Shown here: piece after piece, positions 7,578-16,628 of the stretch
Position numbering within the stretch: position 1 is the first letter of the stretch
Layout of the letters: each line of letters starts with the position of its first letter
Source: an uncultured Pelagibacteraceae bacterium
Lineage (GTDB): Bacteria > Pseudomonadota > Alphaproteobacteria > Pelagibacterales > Pelagibacteraceae
Assembly (NCBI GenBank): GCA_902604975.1
Contig: CACLAY010000002.1
Span: 62,001-126,000 of the forward strand
Length of the DNA: 64,000 nucleotides
Direction of reading: 5' to 3'
The notes under the pieces: generated by a model
What the model was told of the DNA's origin: nothing
Database searches by the model: none
What the model saw: only the letters and a program-made list of their open reading frames with translations
Program-made: the position numbers and the translations under genes

Positions 7578-8624
7578 ATGGGTCCAGAAAATAGTAAATT
7601 GTCAACTTATTTGAGAGTTTTAAGCTATTCAGTCTTAGCATTTACTCTGGCATTTTTAATTAATAACTTATTTACAGTTTGGGGCGGTTGGCCAGGTATT
7701 AAAAAGGTTTTTTCTCATTATGATTTGTTTGGTTATAAGCAAAAGTCTTTAGAGTCATCTGATTTAACTTATGGTTATATTCAAATTTTAATATATGTAG
7801 TTTGTATTCTCTCAGTTATTTTTTATGTCTTCAAGACATACTCACAAACTTTAGTTGACGATTCAAAAATATTATCAAAATTTTCAGCGTATTTAATTAG
7901 AGGATCTTTTTGGGCTGTATTTTTAGTTGGTTTAGCTGATTTCATAATTTCATTTATGGTTGTTGAAAGATTGTGGGAAGCTATATTTAGTCCTGAGGTA
8001 AAAGCTTTCATGGTAAAAGCCCCAGAAAGAATAACGTACATACATTTTCCAATAATATTAGTTTCATTTATTATAGGTTACTTTACAAAATCTGTTGGTT
8101 TTATATGGCTAGCAGTATTGGTAGTTTTAAGTGAATTTGTGATTGTTTTATCTAGATTTGTTTTCTCTTATGAACAAGCTTTTCAAGGAGATTTAGTTAG
8201 ATTTTGGTATGCGGCTTTATATTTATTTGCAAGTGCTTATGCTTTAATTCACGAGGGCCATGTTAGAGTTGATGTACTTTATTCATCTTTTAGTGAGAAA
8301 AAAAAGGCTTGGACCAATATGGTTGGTTCAGCGTTATTAGGGGTTCCTCTTTGTTTAATAGTTTTATTTTTAGGTTTAAATGGTAAAGCAAGTATTATTA
8401 ATGGACCTGTAGTTGCCTTTGAAGTTACACAACAAGGTTCTAATGGATTATACCTTCTTTATTTGATGGCGGTTTATTTAGCAGTTTTTGCCGTCACAAT
8501 GCTATTACAATTTACTAGCTATTTTATGTCTAGTAGCCATAAAATTATTTTTAATAATATTGAAGATCAAACTCAATCAGACAATTCAGATCAAGTCAGA
8601 TTAGAAAAAGTAGAGAGTAATTAA
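7578..8624 (+). CDS. TRAP transporter small permease, DctQ-like, with long N-terminal extension
   Basis: A 348-residue membrane protein with about eight or nine hydrophobic segments. DctQ proteins are usually near 160-200 residues with four helices. Here the DctQ-like part is the C-terminal half (FWYAALYLFASAYALIHEGHVRVDVLYS, about residues 211-238, then GPVVAFEVTQQGSNGLYLLYLMAV). The first 140 or so residues add extra membrane segments. It should form the membrane complex with the following DctM. The stop and next start share one base (TAATG at 8624). The last 40 residues are charged and cytoplasmic-looking. No strong ribosome binding site is seen before the ATG. Confidence 0.85.
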   Translation: MGPENSKLSTYLRVLSYSVLAFTLAFLINNLFTVWGGWPGIKKVFSHYDLFGYKQKSLESSDLTYGYIQILIYVVCILSVIFYVFKTYSQTLVDDSKILSKFSAYLIRGSFWAVFLVGLADFIISFMVVERLWEAIFSPEVKAFMVKAPERITYIHFPIILVSFIIGYFTKSVGFIWLAVLVVLSEFVIVLSRFVFSYEQAFQGDLVRFWYAALYLFASAYALIHEGHVRVDVLYSSFSEKKKAWTNMVGSALLGVPLCLIVLFLGLNGKASIINGPVVAFEVTQQGSNGLYLLYLMAVYLAVFAVTMLLQFTSYFMSSSHKIIFNNIEDQTQSDNSDQVRLEKVESN

Positions 8625-11275
8625 TGGAGTTATTATTTTTAGCTATTCTGGTTTTAATTATGATTGCAGCACTTGCTTCAGGTTATCCAGTGGCTTTTGC
8701 TCTTCCCGGTTCTGCAATAATTTCCATTGGTTTAGCTGCATTTTTTGGAGCAATATTTGAGGGAGACTCAAGCGCTTATTTCACAGTTGATGGACCTATA
8801 GAATGGTTAGTAGCTGGAATTACTAATTTTAGAAGTAACTATTGGGATGTTGAAACAGACACTTTAATTGCAATTCCTTTGTTTATTTTTATGGGGATAA
8901 TGCTTCAGAAATCTAAAATAGCTGAGGACTTACTAATTACTATGGGCCAACTATTTGGTCCTATTCCTGGTGGATTGGGTATTTCGGTAATTTTTGTAGG
9001 AGCCTTACTTGCTGCAACTACAGGAATAGTTGGTGCTACCGTTATCGCAATGGGACTAATTTCTTTACCAACAATGTTAAATAATAATTATGATCGTAAA
9101 CTTGCGAGTGGTATTGTTTGTTCATCTGGAACTCTTGGACAGATAATCCCTCCTTCAATTGTTTTAATTATTATTGCTGACCAATTAGCTAGTGCCTCAG
9201 ATGTTGCAAATAATATTAGACAAAATGATTACAAAGCAATCACCGGTGAATTCAATATGCCAGGTGAGTTTAGAGTTGGATCTTCTAGTGCTGGAGATAT
9301 GTTCTTGGGCGCTTTGTTACCAGGACTAGTTCTAGTAGCATTGTATATGATATATGTCTTCATTTATGCAAGAATTAAAAAGGGAGTTGCACCCCCTGTT
9401 CCATTTAAAGGAACTTTTGATTTTAAATTTTGGTTGAGAGTTATAGTTATTATCATCCCTCCTCTTGCACTTATATTTGCTGTATTAGGATCAATATTAA
9501 TGGGTATTGCAACTGTTAACCAAGCTGGTTCTATTGGAGCAATTGGCGCAACTTTAATGGCTGGATATAGGTTGTTTGAAGGTAAGAAAAGTGCATTTTA
9601 TCCTTTAATACTAATTATAGGATCAATAATACCTATTACTTTTCTGGCTTCAACTTATGAACTCAATGTAAAAAATTTAGAAGAAAGAGATTTGGGTGCA
9701 ATTTACATTACAGCATTTTTTGTAATTATACTTGTTTATGGAATAGCATGGAGCTTCTGGAGAAGTTATAAAACAGACAACGTACTAAAAGAAGTTGTTA
9801 CAGAAACTTGTATTACCACTTCAATGGTTTTCATAATTCTATTAGGTGCTGCAATGCTTACATCAGGATTTAGAGCATTTGGTGGAGAAGAGTTAGTAAG
9901 AGATTTTCTTCAAGATCTACCTGGGGGTTTCTGGACACAGTTTATTGTCGTTATGGTTGTAATTTTCCTTCTAGGCTTCTTTTTGGACTTTATAGAAATA
10001 GCTGTTGTAGTGGTTCCGATTATTGCACCAATATTACTTGCTGAAACAGGTGCGAACGTTACAGCAGTATGGCTTGGAGTAATGATAGGTGTAAATCTAC
10101 AGACATCATTCTTAACTCCACCATTTGGGTTTGCTTTATTTTATTTAAAAGGAGTAGCTCCAAAAATAATTCAGACATTGGATATATGGAAAGGTGTTGT
10201 GCCTTTCATAGCGCTACAGCTAATTGGCCTTGGTATTGTAGGTTTTTATCCAAGTCTTGTTAATTATCTGCCTAACAGAGTTTATTTAACCTCTAATGTT
10301 GCTCCACCTCCAATGAACCCTAAACTTCAATACTGTTTGCAAGAATACAAATTTGCAAACTTTGAAACTAACGGAGATCAAATTAAAACTAGTATCAATG
10401 AATTTGATGATATCATTTTAGCAAATTTACCCTCAGATAAATTAAGTTACTTCCAACGTCATGTTGATAATTCTAAATATTCTTTTGAATTGGTAGATGA
10501 AGTTAAGAGTGCTCAGTCAATCTATGATGACTATGCGGTTGATTATAGAGATTTACATTTTAAAACAAGAAAAAAACAAAAGAAAATTATGAAATTAAAT
10601 AAAAAGATAGATAAGTTTAAAGCTGAAATAAGAAATCTTGATGATGAGGATGTATCAGATAAAAATAAAATTTTGCAAAAAATTGAAAATGTTAAGCTAG
10701 AGATAGAAGAAATTCAAAATACAATTCCTCAGGAGTGGAAAGCTAAAAATGATGAGTTTAATAAAATTAATAAAGCAAAAAATTTAGCTGTAAAAAAATA
10801 TAAAAAGACTGTGGATAATGCATATGAAGATTTATTATTAATTAAGGAATTTATAAATGATGGGGAAAAATTTGAAGAATTAAGTCAAGATATGAAACTT
10901 CTTAAGTCAAAAATAGATAATAGAGGTTATATTGATGCGATAGAATTTATTGATAATATTTTTGAAAAAGTTGGAGAAATTTCAGGATCAGATGAATTTG
11001 CTGATAAGCTAGATTATTTAATTACCCTTATGGATGAAGATGAAGTTGATTTCGAAAAACTCCAAAGTTCAGCAAATGATACTTATGTTCTATTCCAGCA
11101 AGAGATTGACTGGAGAAAAAATTTTAAGAAAAAGCACATGGATAAAATAACTACTCATGATAAAGTTATTAGTGAAACTATTGGATTACGTCTGCAATCA
11201 AAACTTACAAAAGAGCAAGCGATTTATGTCTCAAAATGTAATTCAATACATAGAGACATTTCTCTAAACTTTTAA
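8624..11275 (+). CDS. TRAP transporter large permease, DctM-like, with long charged C-terminal tail
   Basis: An 883-residue protein; ordinary DctM subunits are about 430. Residues 1-550 are membrane-embedded. They include FIFMGIMLQKS, GATVIAMGLISLPTML, SGTLGQIIPPSIVLIIIADQ and the second DctM repeat ending NLQTSFLTPPFGFALFYLKG. Extra helices lie between the two halves (about residues 230-400). After PNRVYL (residue 549) comes a tail of about 330 residues that is hydrophilic and Lys/Glu-rich, with heptad-like stretches such as KIMKLNKKIDKFKAEIRNL, so much of it is probably coiled coil. The tail is in frame and AT-rich like its surroundings. The stop codon abuts the stop of the convergent gene with no spacer. 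Confidence 0.88.
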   Translation: MELLFLAILVLIMIAALASGYPVAFALPGSAIISIGLAAFFGAIFEGDSSAYFTVDGPIEWLVAGITNFRSNYWDVETDTLIAIPLFIFMGIMLQKSKIAEDLLITMGQLFGPIPGGLGISVIFVGALLAATTGIVGATVIAMGLISLPTMLNNNYDRKLASGIVCSSGTLGQIIPPSIVLIIIADQLASASDVANNIRQNDYKAITGEFNMPGEFRVGSSSAGDMFLGALLPGLVLVALYMIYVFIYARIKKGVAPPVPFKGTFDFKFWLRVIVIIIPPLALIFAVLGSILMGIATVNQAGSIGAIGATLMAGYRLFEGKKSAFYPLILIIGSIIPITFLASTYELNVKNLEERDLGAIYITAFFVIILVYGIAWSFWRSYKTDNVLKEVVTETCITTSMVFIILLGAAMLTSGFRAFGGEELVRDFLQDLPGGFWTQFIVVMVVIFLLGFFLDFIEIAVVVVPIIAPILLAETGANVTAVWLGVMIGVNLQTSFLTPPFGFALFYLKGVAPKIIQTLDIWKGVVPFIALQLIGLGIVGFYPSLVNYLPNRVYLTSNVAPPPMNPKLQYCLQEYKFANFETNGDQIKTSINEFDDIILANLPSDKLSYFQRHVDNSKYSFELVDEVKSAQSIYDDYAVDYRDLHFKTRKKQKKIMKLNKKIDKFKAEIRNLDDEDVSDKNKILQKIENVKLEIEEIQNTIPQEWKAKNDEFNKINKAKNLAVKKYKKTVDNAYEDLLLIKEFINDGEKFEELSQDMKLLKSKIDNRGYIDAIEFIDNIFEKVGEISGSDEFADKLDYLITLMDEDEVDFEKLQSSANDTYVLFQQEIDWRKNFKKKHMDKITTHDKVISETIGLRLQSKLTKEQAIYVSKCNSIHRDISLNF

Positions 11276-12292
11276 TTAATTCGTAATCTGATCAATTATT
11301 TTCGATCTTTTATATAATCCTAAGCCTTCAGCTTTTTGTTTTAACTTGTTATATTCAGACTTTAAATTTTCTGTATTAACATTAATTTTATTTCCAATTT
11401 CAATTATTGATCCAATGATTGGATCAATTTCTAGAGGACGTTTTGCATGTAAATCTTGAGTAGTTGATGGTTTATGCCCTTTTATTGAAATTGCTGCCTT
11501 AATTCTATGATCTATAGAAACATTAAATTTAACGCCAATTTTTTCTCCAACTGACTGACATTCTTCCATCAATTTTTTCACTATGTTCAATAGTTCTGGG
11601 TCGTTACCAATTTCATCTAAAGATTTATCGTGCAGTGCACTCACAATATTAAACGAACAATTACCCCAGAGCTTTATCCATATTTCATCTCTTAGATTAC
11701 TTTTTTGTGGAGCTTTTAAGCCTCCTGCAATTAATAAGTCTGCAATAATTTTAAGTCTTTCTGATTTTGACCCATCTGGTTCGCCTAGTGTAAATCTTTC
11801 ACCACCATTGTGTTTAACAACACCAGGTTCAGTAATTTCGGCTGCTGGATAAACCACACATCCAAGAGCTCTTGAAGGCTTCAAAGAATTCCAAATTTTA
11901 CCATTAGGATCAACACTATCTATATGTTTCTCATCTAAGTTTGTGCCCGTGTTAGCTTTATGAAAATACCACCAAGGTAAGCCATTCACAGCAGATATTA
12001 TAGTTGTATTTTCTCCAATTAAGCTTTGAAGAGAGTCTACTATATTAGAAATTGCATGAGCTTTTACTGAAATAAAAATATAATCTTGAATTCCAAGTTC
12101 TTTGGGATCATCTGTTACTTTCAATTTAAAGTTTTCTGTTTTATCTTTTTTAATTAACGTTAAGCCATTCTCTTGTATAGCTCTTTTGTGCGGACCTCTG
12201 GCTATAAGTGATAAATCAATATTATTTTTACTCAAACATGCAGCTAAATATCCACCAATTGATCCTGCACCAAATATACAAACTTTTATCAT
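11276..12292 (-). CDS. Ketopantoate reductase-like protein (PanE/ApbA family)
   Basis: A 338-residue NAD(P)-dependent reductase. The N-terminus has the Rossmann motif FGAGSIGGYLAA (residues 7-18). IFISVKAHA and KLWGNCSFN are the substrate-side motifs of the 2-dehydropantoate 2-reductase family. It is somewhat longer than classical PanE (about 300), with an insertion near WWYFHKANTGTNLDEKH. Panothenate synthesis is one possible role, but it is the last gene of a run with a CoA ligase and a gamma-glutamyltransferase-like protein, so it may reduce another 2-oxo acid. Its start overlaps the stop of the upstream ligase gene by one base. Confidence 0.8.
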   Translation of the reverse strand: MIKVCIFGAGSIGGYLAACLSKNNIDLSLIARGPHKRAIQENGLTLIKKDKTENFKLKVTDDPKELGIQDYIFISVKAHAISNIVDSLQSLIGENTTIISAVNGLPWWYFHKANTGTNLDEKHIDSVDPNGKIWNSLKPSRALGCVVYPAAEITEPGVVKHNGGERFTLGEPDGSKSERLKIIADLLIAGGLKAPQKSNLRDEIWIKLWGNCSFNIVSALHDKSLDEIGNDPELLNIVKKLMEECQSVGEKIGVKFNVSIDHRIKAAISIKGHKPSTTQDLHAKRPLEIDPIIGSIIEIGNKINVNTENLKSEYNKLKQKAEGLGLYKRSKIIDQITN

Positions 12293-13800
12293 TAATTATT
12301 TAAACCAAATTTTTTTGCTAAAACATTTCTTTGTAATTTTCCTGTTGCTCCTTTTGGAATTTCTTCAACAAAAAAAATTTTTTTTGGTATTTTAAACTTA
12401 GCAAGTTTTTCTTTAGCATATTCTAAAACATCATTTTCTGAACATATCTCACCATTTTTTATTATAATTGCACTAGCAATATTTTCTCCAAGCATTTTAT
12501 CTTCATAGCCAAAACAAACTGCTTGATCTATTAATGGATGGTCCATTAATACATTATCAACTTCTAATGGAGATATTTTTTCTCCACCTTTATTAATTAT
12601 TTCTTTTAATCTTCCTGAAATCTTTAAATAACCCTCATTATCGAAATAACCTTGATCACCAGTTCTAAACCAACCATTGGTAAAACTTGTTTTGTTTGCT
12701 TCTTCATTATTATCGTATCCAAGAGTTACATTTTCACCTTTTATACACACTTCTCCCTCATCACCTTGATTTAGCACTTCCCCATTTTCATTCATAATGC
12801 ATACCTCTGGACCTGCTGGAAGGCCTACAAATCCTGCTTTTTGTTGCATAGGTGGCAATGGATTAGAAGTCATTTGGTGAGTAGCTTCTGTCATACCGTA
12901 TGCCTCAATCACTGGGCAACTAAAAACATCATTTAAATCATTAAATACTGCTGGTGGTAAAGATGCAGATGATGATCTAATTAATCTTAGTTTTAATGCC
13001 TTAGCAATTTCTAAATTTCTACGTGCTCTTAACAAAATAGCTTGATGCATTGTAGGTACTCCTGAGTACCAAGTTATTTTTTCTGATTTAGCTATGTCTA
13101 AAAACTTGATAGCATTAAAACCATTTGATGCACATACAGATGCACCAGCTTTCATTGATGAAGCTAAAATAGCTATTAGACCATGTATATGAAAAAGTGG
13201 CATAATATTAAGACAATGGTCATTTTTAGAAAGATTTAAACTTTTAGAAATATTTTCTGCAGAAGAAAAAATATTTTTATTTGTTAAAGGAACAATTTTT
13301 GGTCTTGATGTAGTGCCAGAGGTGTGTAGCACTAATGCTTCATCATTTTCATTGGGTAAAGAAAATTCACTTTCTTTTTCGTAAATATTAAATATTCCTG
13401 AAGGTCCATCCTTTTCAGGATTAATTTCACATAATTCTATTTTTAATTTTTTTGCTACATCTACAACTGGATTTTCAGAATTTTTCTCAACCAAAACAAT
13501 TTTTGGATTTAAATCTTTTAAATAAAATTCATACTCCTCAGATTTATATGATGGATTTAAAGGGGCAGCAGACATATAGCTTGAAATAGCCAAAAAACTT
13601 GAAGCCATGTACGGTCCATTCGGTAAAACTATCGCTGCTCTATCTTTGTTTGATAATCCATTTCCAGCCAGTTGTTTAGAAATTTTATCTATAAATGATT
13701 TTAAATCTTTGTAATTTAGTTTTGTACTGATTTCAGAGGTTAGAGCAATATTTTCATCATTCACATTTTCAAAAATGTTTCTAACAATTCTTTTTGACAT
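12292..13800 (-). CDS. AMP-forming acyl-CoA synthetase, oxalate-CoA ligase (AAE3)-like
   Basis: A 502-residue adenylate-forming ligase. The P-loop is LHTSGTTSRPKIVPLT (about residues 152-167). Further motifs are MPLFHIHGLIA, SSSASLPPAV, EAYGMTEATHQMTSNPLPP, the WFRTGDQGYFD hinge region and the terminal PKGATGKLQRN with the catalytic lysine. The TSRPKxVPLT and TEATHxMxSNPLP strings are, from memory, closer to plant and fungal oxalyl-CoA synthetase (AAE3) than to fatty-acid ligases. No oxalyl-CoA decarboxylase or formyl-CoA transferase is visible nearby, so the substrate is uncertain. The gene lies 3 bases downstream of the ggt-like gene in the same operon. Confidence 0.82.
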   Translation of the reverse strand: MSKRIVRNIFENVNDENIALTSEISTKLNYKDLKSFIDKISKQLAGNGLSNKDRAAIVLPNGPYMASSFLAISSYMSAAPLNPSYKSEEYEFYLKDLNPKIVLVEKNSENPVVDVAKKLKIELCEINPEKDGPSGIFNIYEKESEFSLPNENDEALVLHTSGTTSRPKIVPLTNKNIFSSAENISKSLNLSKNDHCLNIMPLFHIHGLIAILASSMKAGASVCASNGFNAIKFLDIAKSEKITWYSGVPTMHQAILLRARRNLEIAKALKLRLIRSSSASLPPAVFNDLNDVFSCPVIEAYGMTEATHQMTSNPLPPMQQKAGFVGLPAGPEVCIMNENGEVLNQGDEGEVCIKGENVTLGYDNNEEANKTSFTNGWFRTGDQGYFDNEGYLKISGRLKEIINKGGEKISPLEVDNVLMDHPLIDQAVCFGYEDKMLGENIASAIIIKNGEICSENDVLEYAKEKLAKFKIPKKIFFVEEIPKGATGKLQRNVLAKKFGLNN

Positions 13801-13803
13801 TAT

Positions 13804-15387
13804 TTAGTACCCTTTTGCGTAACCATCTTTTCTAGGATCAGATCCTCCTAAAAGATCCCCTTCTGTACGATTTATTTTAATAGCTTGACCTCCACCATGA
13901 GTGCCATCAATATACTCAACATTATGACCGATTTCTTTCAATTCGTTAAAAATTTGATTATCAACTGATTTTTCAAGCTTATAAATATTGTTAAAATGAA
14001 AGGCTCTTGGAAAACTTAAAGCCTCTTGAGGACCCATGCCGTAATCAATGATATTATTTAAAACATGCACCTGTCCTACTGGTTGATATTGCCCTCCCAT
14101 AACTCCATAGCTCAAAGTTGTATTGTTATCTTTGTCAATGACCATACCTGGAATTATAGTGTGTAATGGTCTTTTTAAGCCCTCAATACAGTTTGGATGT
14201 CCATGCTCTACTCTGAAATTTGTACCCCTGTTATGTAAAAGTATTCCACTTTTATTTGTAGTGATACCTGATCCAAATACGTAACAAACTGAATTAATGA
14301 TGGACACACTATTTAAGTCTTTATCTACAACTGTTAGATAAATAGTTTCTGGGTGAGCTGGAATATTTAAGTCACCAACATCACTGCATGAATTGAGCTT
14401 AATTTTATTAAAAATATCCTCAATATTTTTATCACTTAAAATTTCATCTAAATCAAAATTTACAAAATTTGGATCGCCTAAGCTTGTTTCTTTAACTTTA
14501 TAAGCTTGTTTTGTAACTTCGGCTTCAAGATGAAATCTTTCAGTACTATTGAATTTATAGTTATGAATATTTAGTTTTTCTAACAATTTCATCATAATCA
14601 AAACAGTTACGCCAGGTCCATTTGGAGGACATTGATGAATAAAATCACCCTTATAACTAGATTTTATTGTTTCTGATCTTATTGTGTTCTGTTTAGAAAA
14701 ATCCTCAAAAGTGTGCACACCCCCTAATTCACTTAAACTTTCAATTATATCTTTTGCAGTTTCACCTTCATAAAATTCTTTACTTCCTTTTTTACTAATT
14801 GCCTCTAATGTTTTTCCTAATGGAATATTTTTCATTAATTCATTTTCTTGATAAGTACGACCTTCTTTCAAAAAAATTTTTTTAGAATTTTCATTTCCAT
14901 TAATTTTATTTAAGCTATTATGCCAAGCATTTGACACTACTTTAGAAATCTTGTGACCATTTTTTGCAATCTCAATTGCACCTGTAAATAATTGTTCAAA
15001 ATCTAATTTTCCAAATTCTTTATGAATAGTTTCCCAAGCATGAACAGCACCAGGAATCGTTACTGAATGAGGACTTGTTAATCCAATTTTATCTATATTT
15101 TTTTCCTTGAAGAAATCATAACTTAATTTCTCTGGTGCTAACCCAGATCCATTAAAAGATACTGCATCCTTATTATTCATTTTGACAATTGCAAAACAGT
15201 CTCCACCAATACTTGTTGCATTAGGCTCAACCACAGATAAAACAATTGAAGCTGCTATAGAAGCATCTACTGCATTTCCACCCATTTTTAGTATTTTTAA
15301 GGCCTCTTCGGTCGCTAATGGATGAGAAGTTGCAGCCATAGCATTTGATGAGCGTGCATCTTTATCTTTTGTTGATTGATTATTCAT
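13804..15387 (-). CDS. Gamma-glutamyltransferase family protein, no signal peptide
   Basis: A 527-residue Ntn-hydrolase of the gamma-glutamyltranspeptidase family. It matures by self-cleavage: the likely nucleophile is Thr348 in HPETIYLTVVDKD, matching the TTHYSVVD site of E. coli GGT. Downstream are GVMGGQYQPVGQ and GMGPQEALSFPRAFHF, normal for the small subunit. The N-terminus (MNNQSTKDKDARSSNAMAATS) is not a signal peptide, so it acts in the cytoplasm, unlike typical periplasmic GGT. The lid-loop region is short (HGHPNCIEGLKRPL). It may act on glutathione, a gamma-glutamyl amide or a related acyl amide. It heads a minus-strand operon with only 29 bases to the divergent MFS gene. Confidence 0.88.
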   Translation of the reverse strand: MNNQSTKDKDARSSNAMAATSHPLATEEALKILKMGGNAVDASIAASIVLSVVEPNATSIGGDCFAIVKMNNKDAVSFNGSGLAPEKLSYDFFKEKNIDKIGLTSPHSVTIPGAVHAWETIHKEFGKLDFEQLFTGAIEIAKNGHKISKVVSNAWHNSLNKINGNENSKKIFLKEGRTYQENELMKNIPLGKTLEAISKKGSKEFYEGETAKDIIESLSELGGVHTFEDFSKQNTIRSETIKSSYKGDFIHQCPPNGPGVTVLIMMKLLEKLNIHNYKFNSTERFHLEAEVTKQAYKVKETSLGDPNFVNFDLDEILSDKNIEDIFNKIKLNSCSDVGDLNIPAHPETIYLTVVDKDLNSVSIINSVCYVFGSGITTNKSGILLHNRGTNFRVEHGHPNCIEGLKRPLHTIIPGMVIDKDNNTTLSYGVMGGQYQPVGQVHVLNNIIDYGMGPQEALSFPRAFHFNNIYKLEKSVDNQIFNELKEIGHNVEYIDGTHGGGQAIKINRTEGDLLGGSDPRKDGYAKGY

Positions 15388-15416
15388 AGTACAGATTAAA
15401 TCTCAAAAATTTATAA

Positions 15417-16628
15417 ATGATTACTAAAGTAAATAAAAGCATTATCATATTTTGTATTTTTGCCTTTGGTTTTTTATTATCAAATCTTGTTAGATCTATT
15501 ACTGCAACATTAACACCAGTCCTGACATATGAATTCGATTTAACAGCAGGAAATTTAGGACTGTTAGCAGGAGGCTATTTTATTGGCTTTTCAATTATGC
15601 AAGTCCCAATAGGACTACTACTTGATAAATTTGGACCAAAAAAGGTTGTTGGGTATTTTTTAATAATTGCATTGGTAGGAACCGTATCATTTGCATTAGC
15701 AAAAAGTTTTTCTGGGCTGCTTATTTCAAGAATATTTATTGGGATCGGAGTGAGTGCTTGTATGATGGGACCTCTAACAGGATACAGAGTTTGGTTTGCT
15801 GAAAAATATCAACAGCGCGCTAATTCATGGATGTTAATGGTAGCAAATATAGGTTTTGTATCATCTACTTTACCTGTACAGATTTTATTACCGTACATAG
15901 GATGGAGATGGATTTTCATTTTAATAGCTATACTTATTTTAATAAGTATTATTTTAATTTTCTTATTCACTCCTAATTGGGAACAGAAAGAAAACTTCAC
16001 TGTTGATGAAGAAAAAAAAGGTTTAGCACAAATTTGGAAGAATAAGTTTTTTATCAGTATGGTACCATTAGCATTTATTAATTATGGTGGTATACAGGCA
16101 ATCCAAACGCTTTGGGCTGGTCCTTGGATGCTAAATATTACAGGTTATTCTCCATTTCAAAGTGCTACAGGCTTGTTTTGGATCAATGTAACTATGTTAG
16201 CATCATACTTTTTATGGGGATATATTCTCCCCAAACTCTCTGATTATGGAATAAGTAGTGTTAAACTAATTAAATTTGGACTCCCAATAAGTTACTTTGT
16301 TTTTTTTCTAATAATCTTTTTTGGTCCTAAAGCTGGAGCTTTTTTATTTGCAATATACATTATGACTTCAATTGTAATTTCTCTAACTCAACCAGCTATA
16401 GCTTTAAACTTTTCACAAAATTTAGCAGGCAAGTCACTTACTTCATATAATGTATTCATTCATTCAGGAACATTCTTTATGCAATGGGGTATTGGATTAT
16501 TTATAGACTTATTTAATTCTAAAGGATTTGATATTGTAAGTAGTTATAGAATTTCTTTTTCAATTTTTTTAATTTTTTGTATATTAAGTTATATTTTTTT
16601 CATTTATCTAAATAGAAATAATGATTAA
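15417..16628 (+). CDS. Major facilitator superfamily transporter
   Basis: A 403-residue inner-membrane carrier with about twelve hydrophobic segments. MFS motif A is visible between helices 2 and 3 as GLLLDKFGPKKVVG (about residues 66-79). VRSITATLTPVL in helix 1 and GIGVSACMMGP in helix 4 resemble the anion:cation symporter branch. The gene is divergent from the ggt-like operon across 29 bases. It therefore probably shares its regulatory region and may carry the substrate or product of that pathway; that is inference. Its stop overlaps the next gene by 8 bases. The substrate cannot be told from the sequence. Confidence 0.88.
   Translation: MITKVNKSIIIFCIFAFGFLLSNLVRSITATLTPVLTYEFDLTAGNLGLLAGGYFIGFSIMQVPIGLLLDKFGPKKVVGYFLIIALVGTVSFALAKSFSGLLISRIFIGIGVSACMMGPLTGYRVWFAEKYQQRANSWMLMVANIGFVSSTLPVQILLPYIGWRWIFILIAILILISIILIFLFTPNWEQKENFTVDEEKKGLAQIWKNKFFISMVPLAFINYGGIQAIQTLWAGPWMLNITGYSPFQSATGLFWINVTMLASYFLWGYILPKLSDYGISSVKLIKFGLPISYFVFFLIIFFGPKAGAFLFAIYIMTSIVISLTQPAIALNFSQNLAGKSLTSYNVFIHSGTFFMQWGIGLFIDLFNSKGFDIVSSYRISFSIFLIFCILSYIFFIYLNRNND

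Noticed and set aside
15388-15416. Operator or promoter pair in the 29-base divergent gap
   Set aside because: The gap is too short to hold two full promoters; they must overlap the coding ends, and no clear boxes could be assigned.
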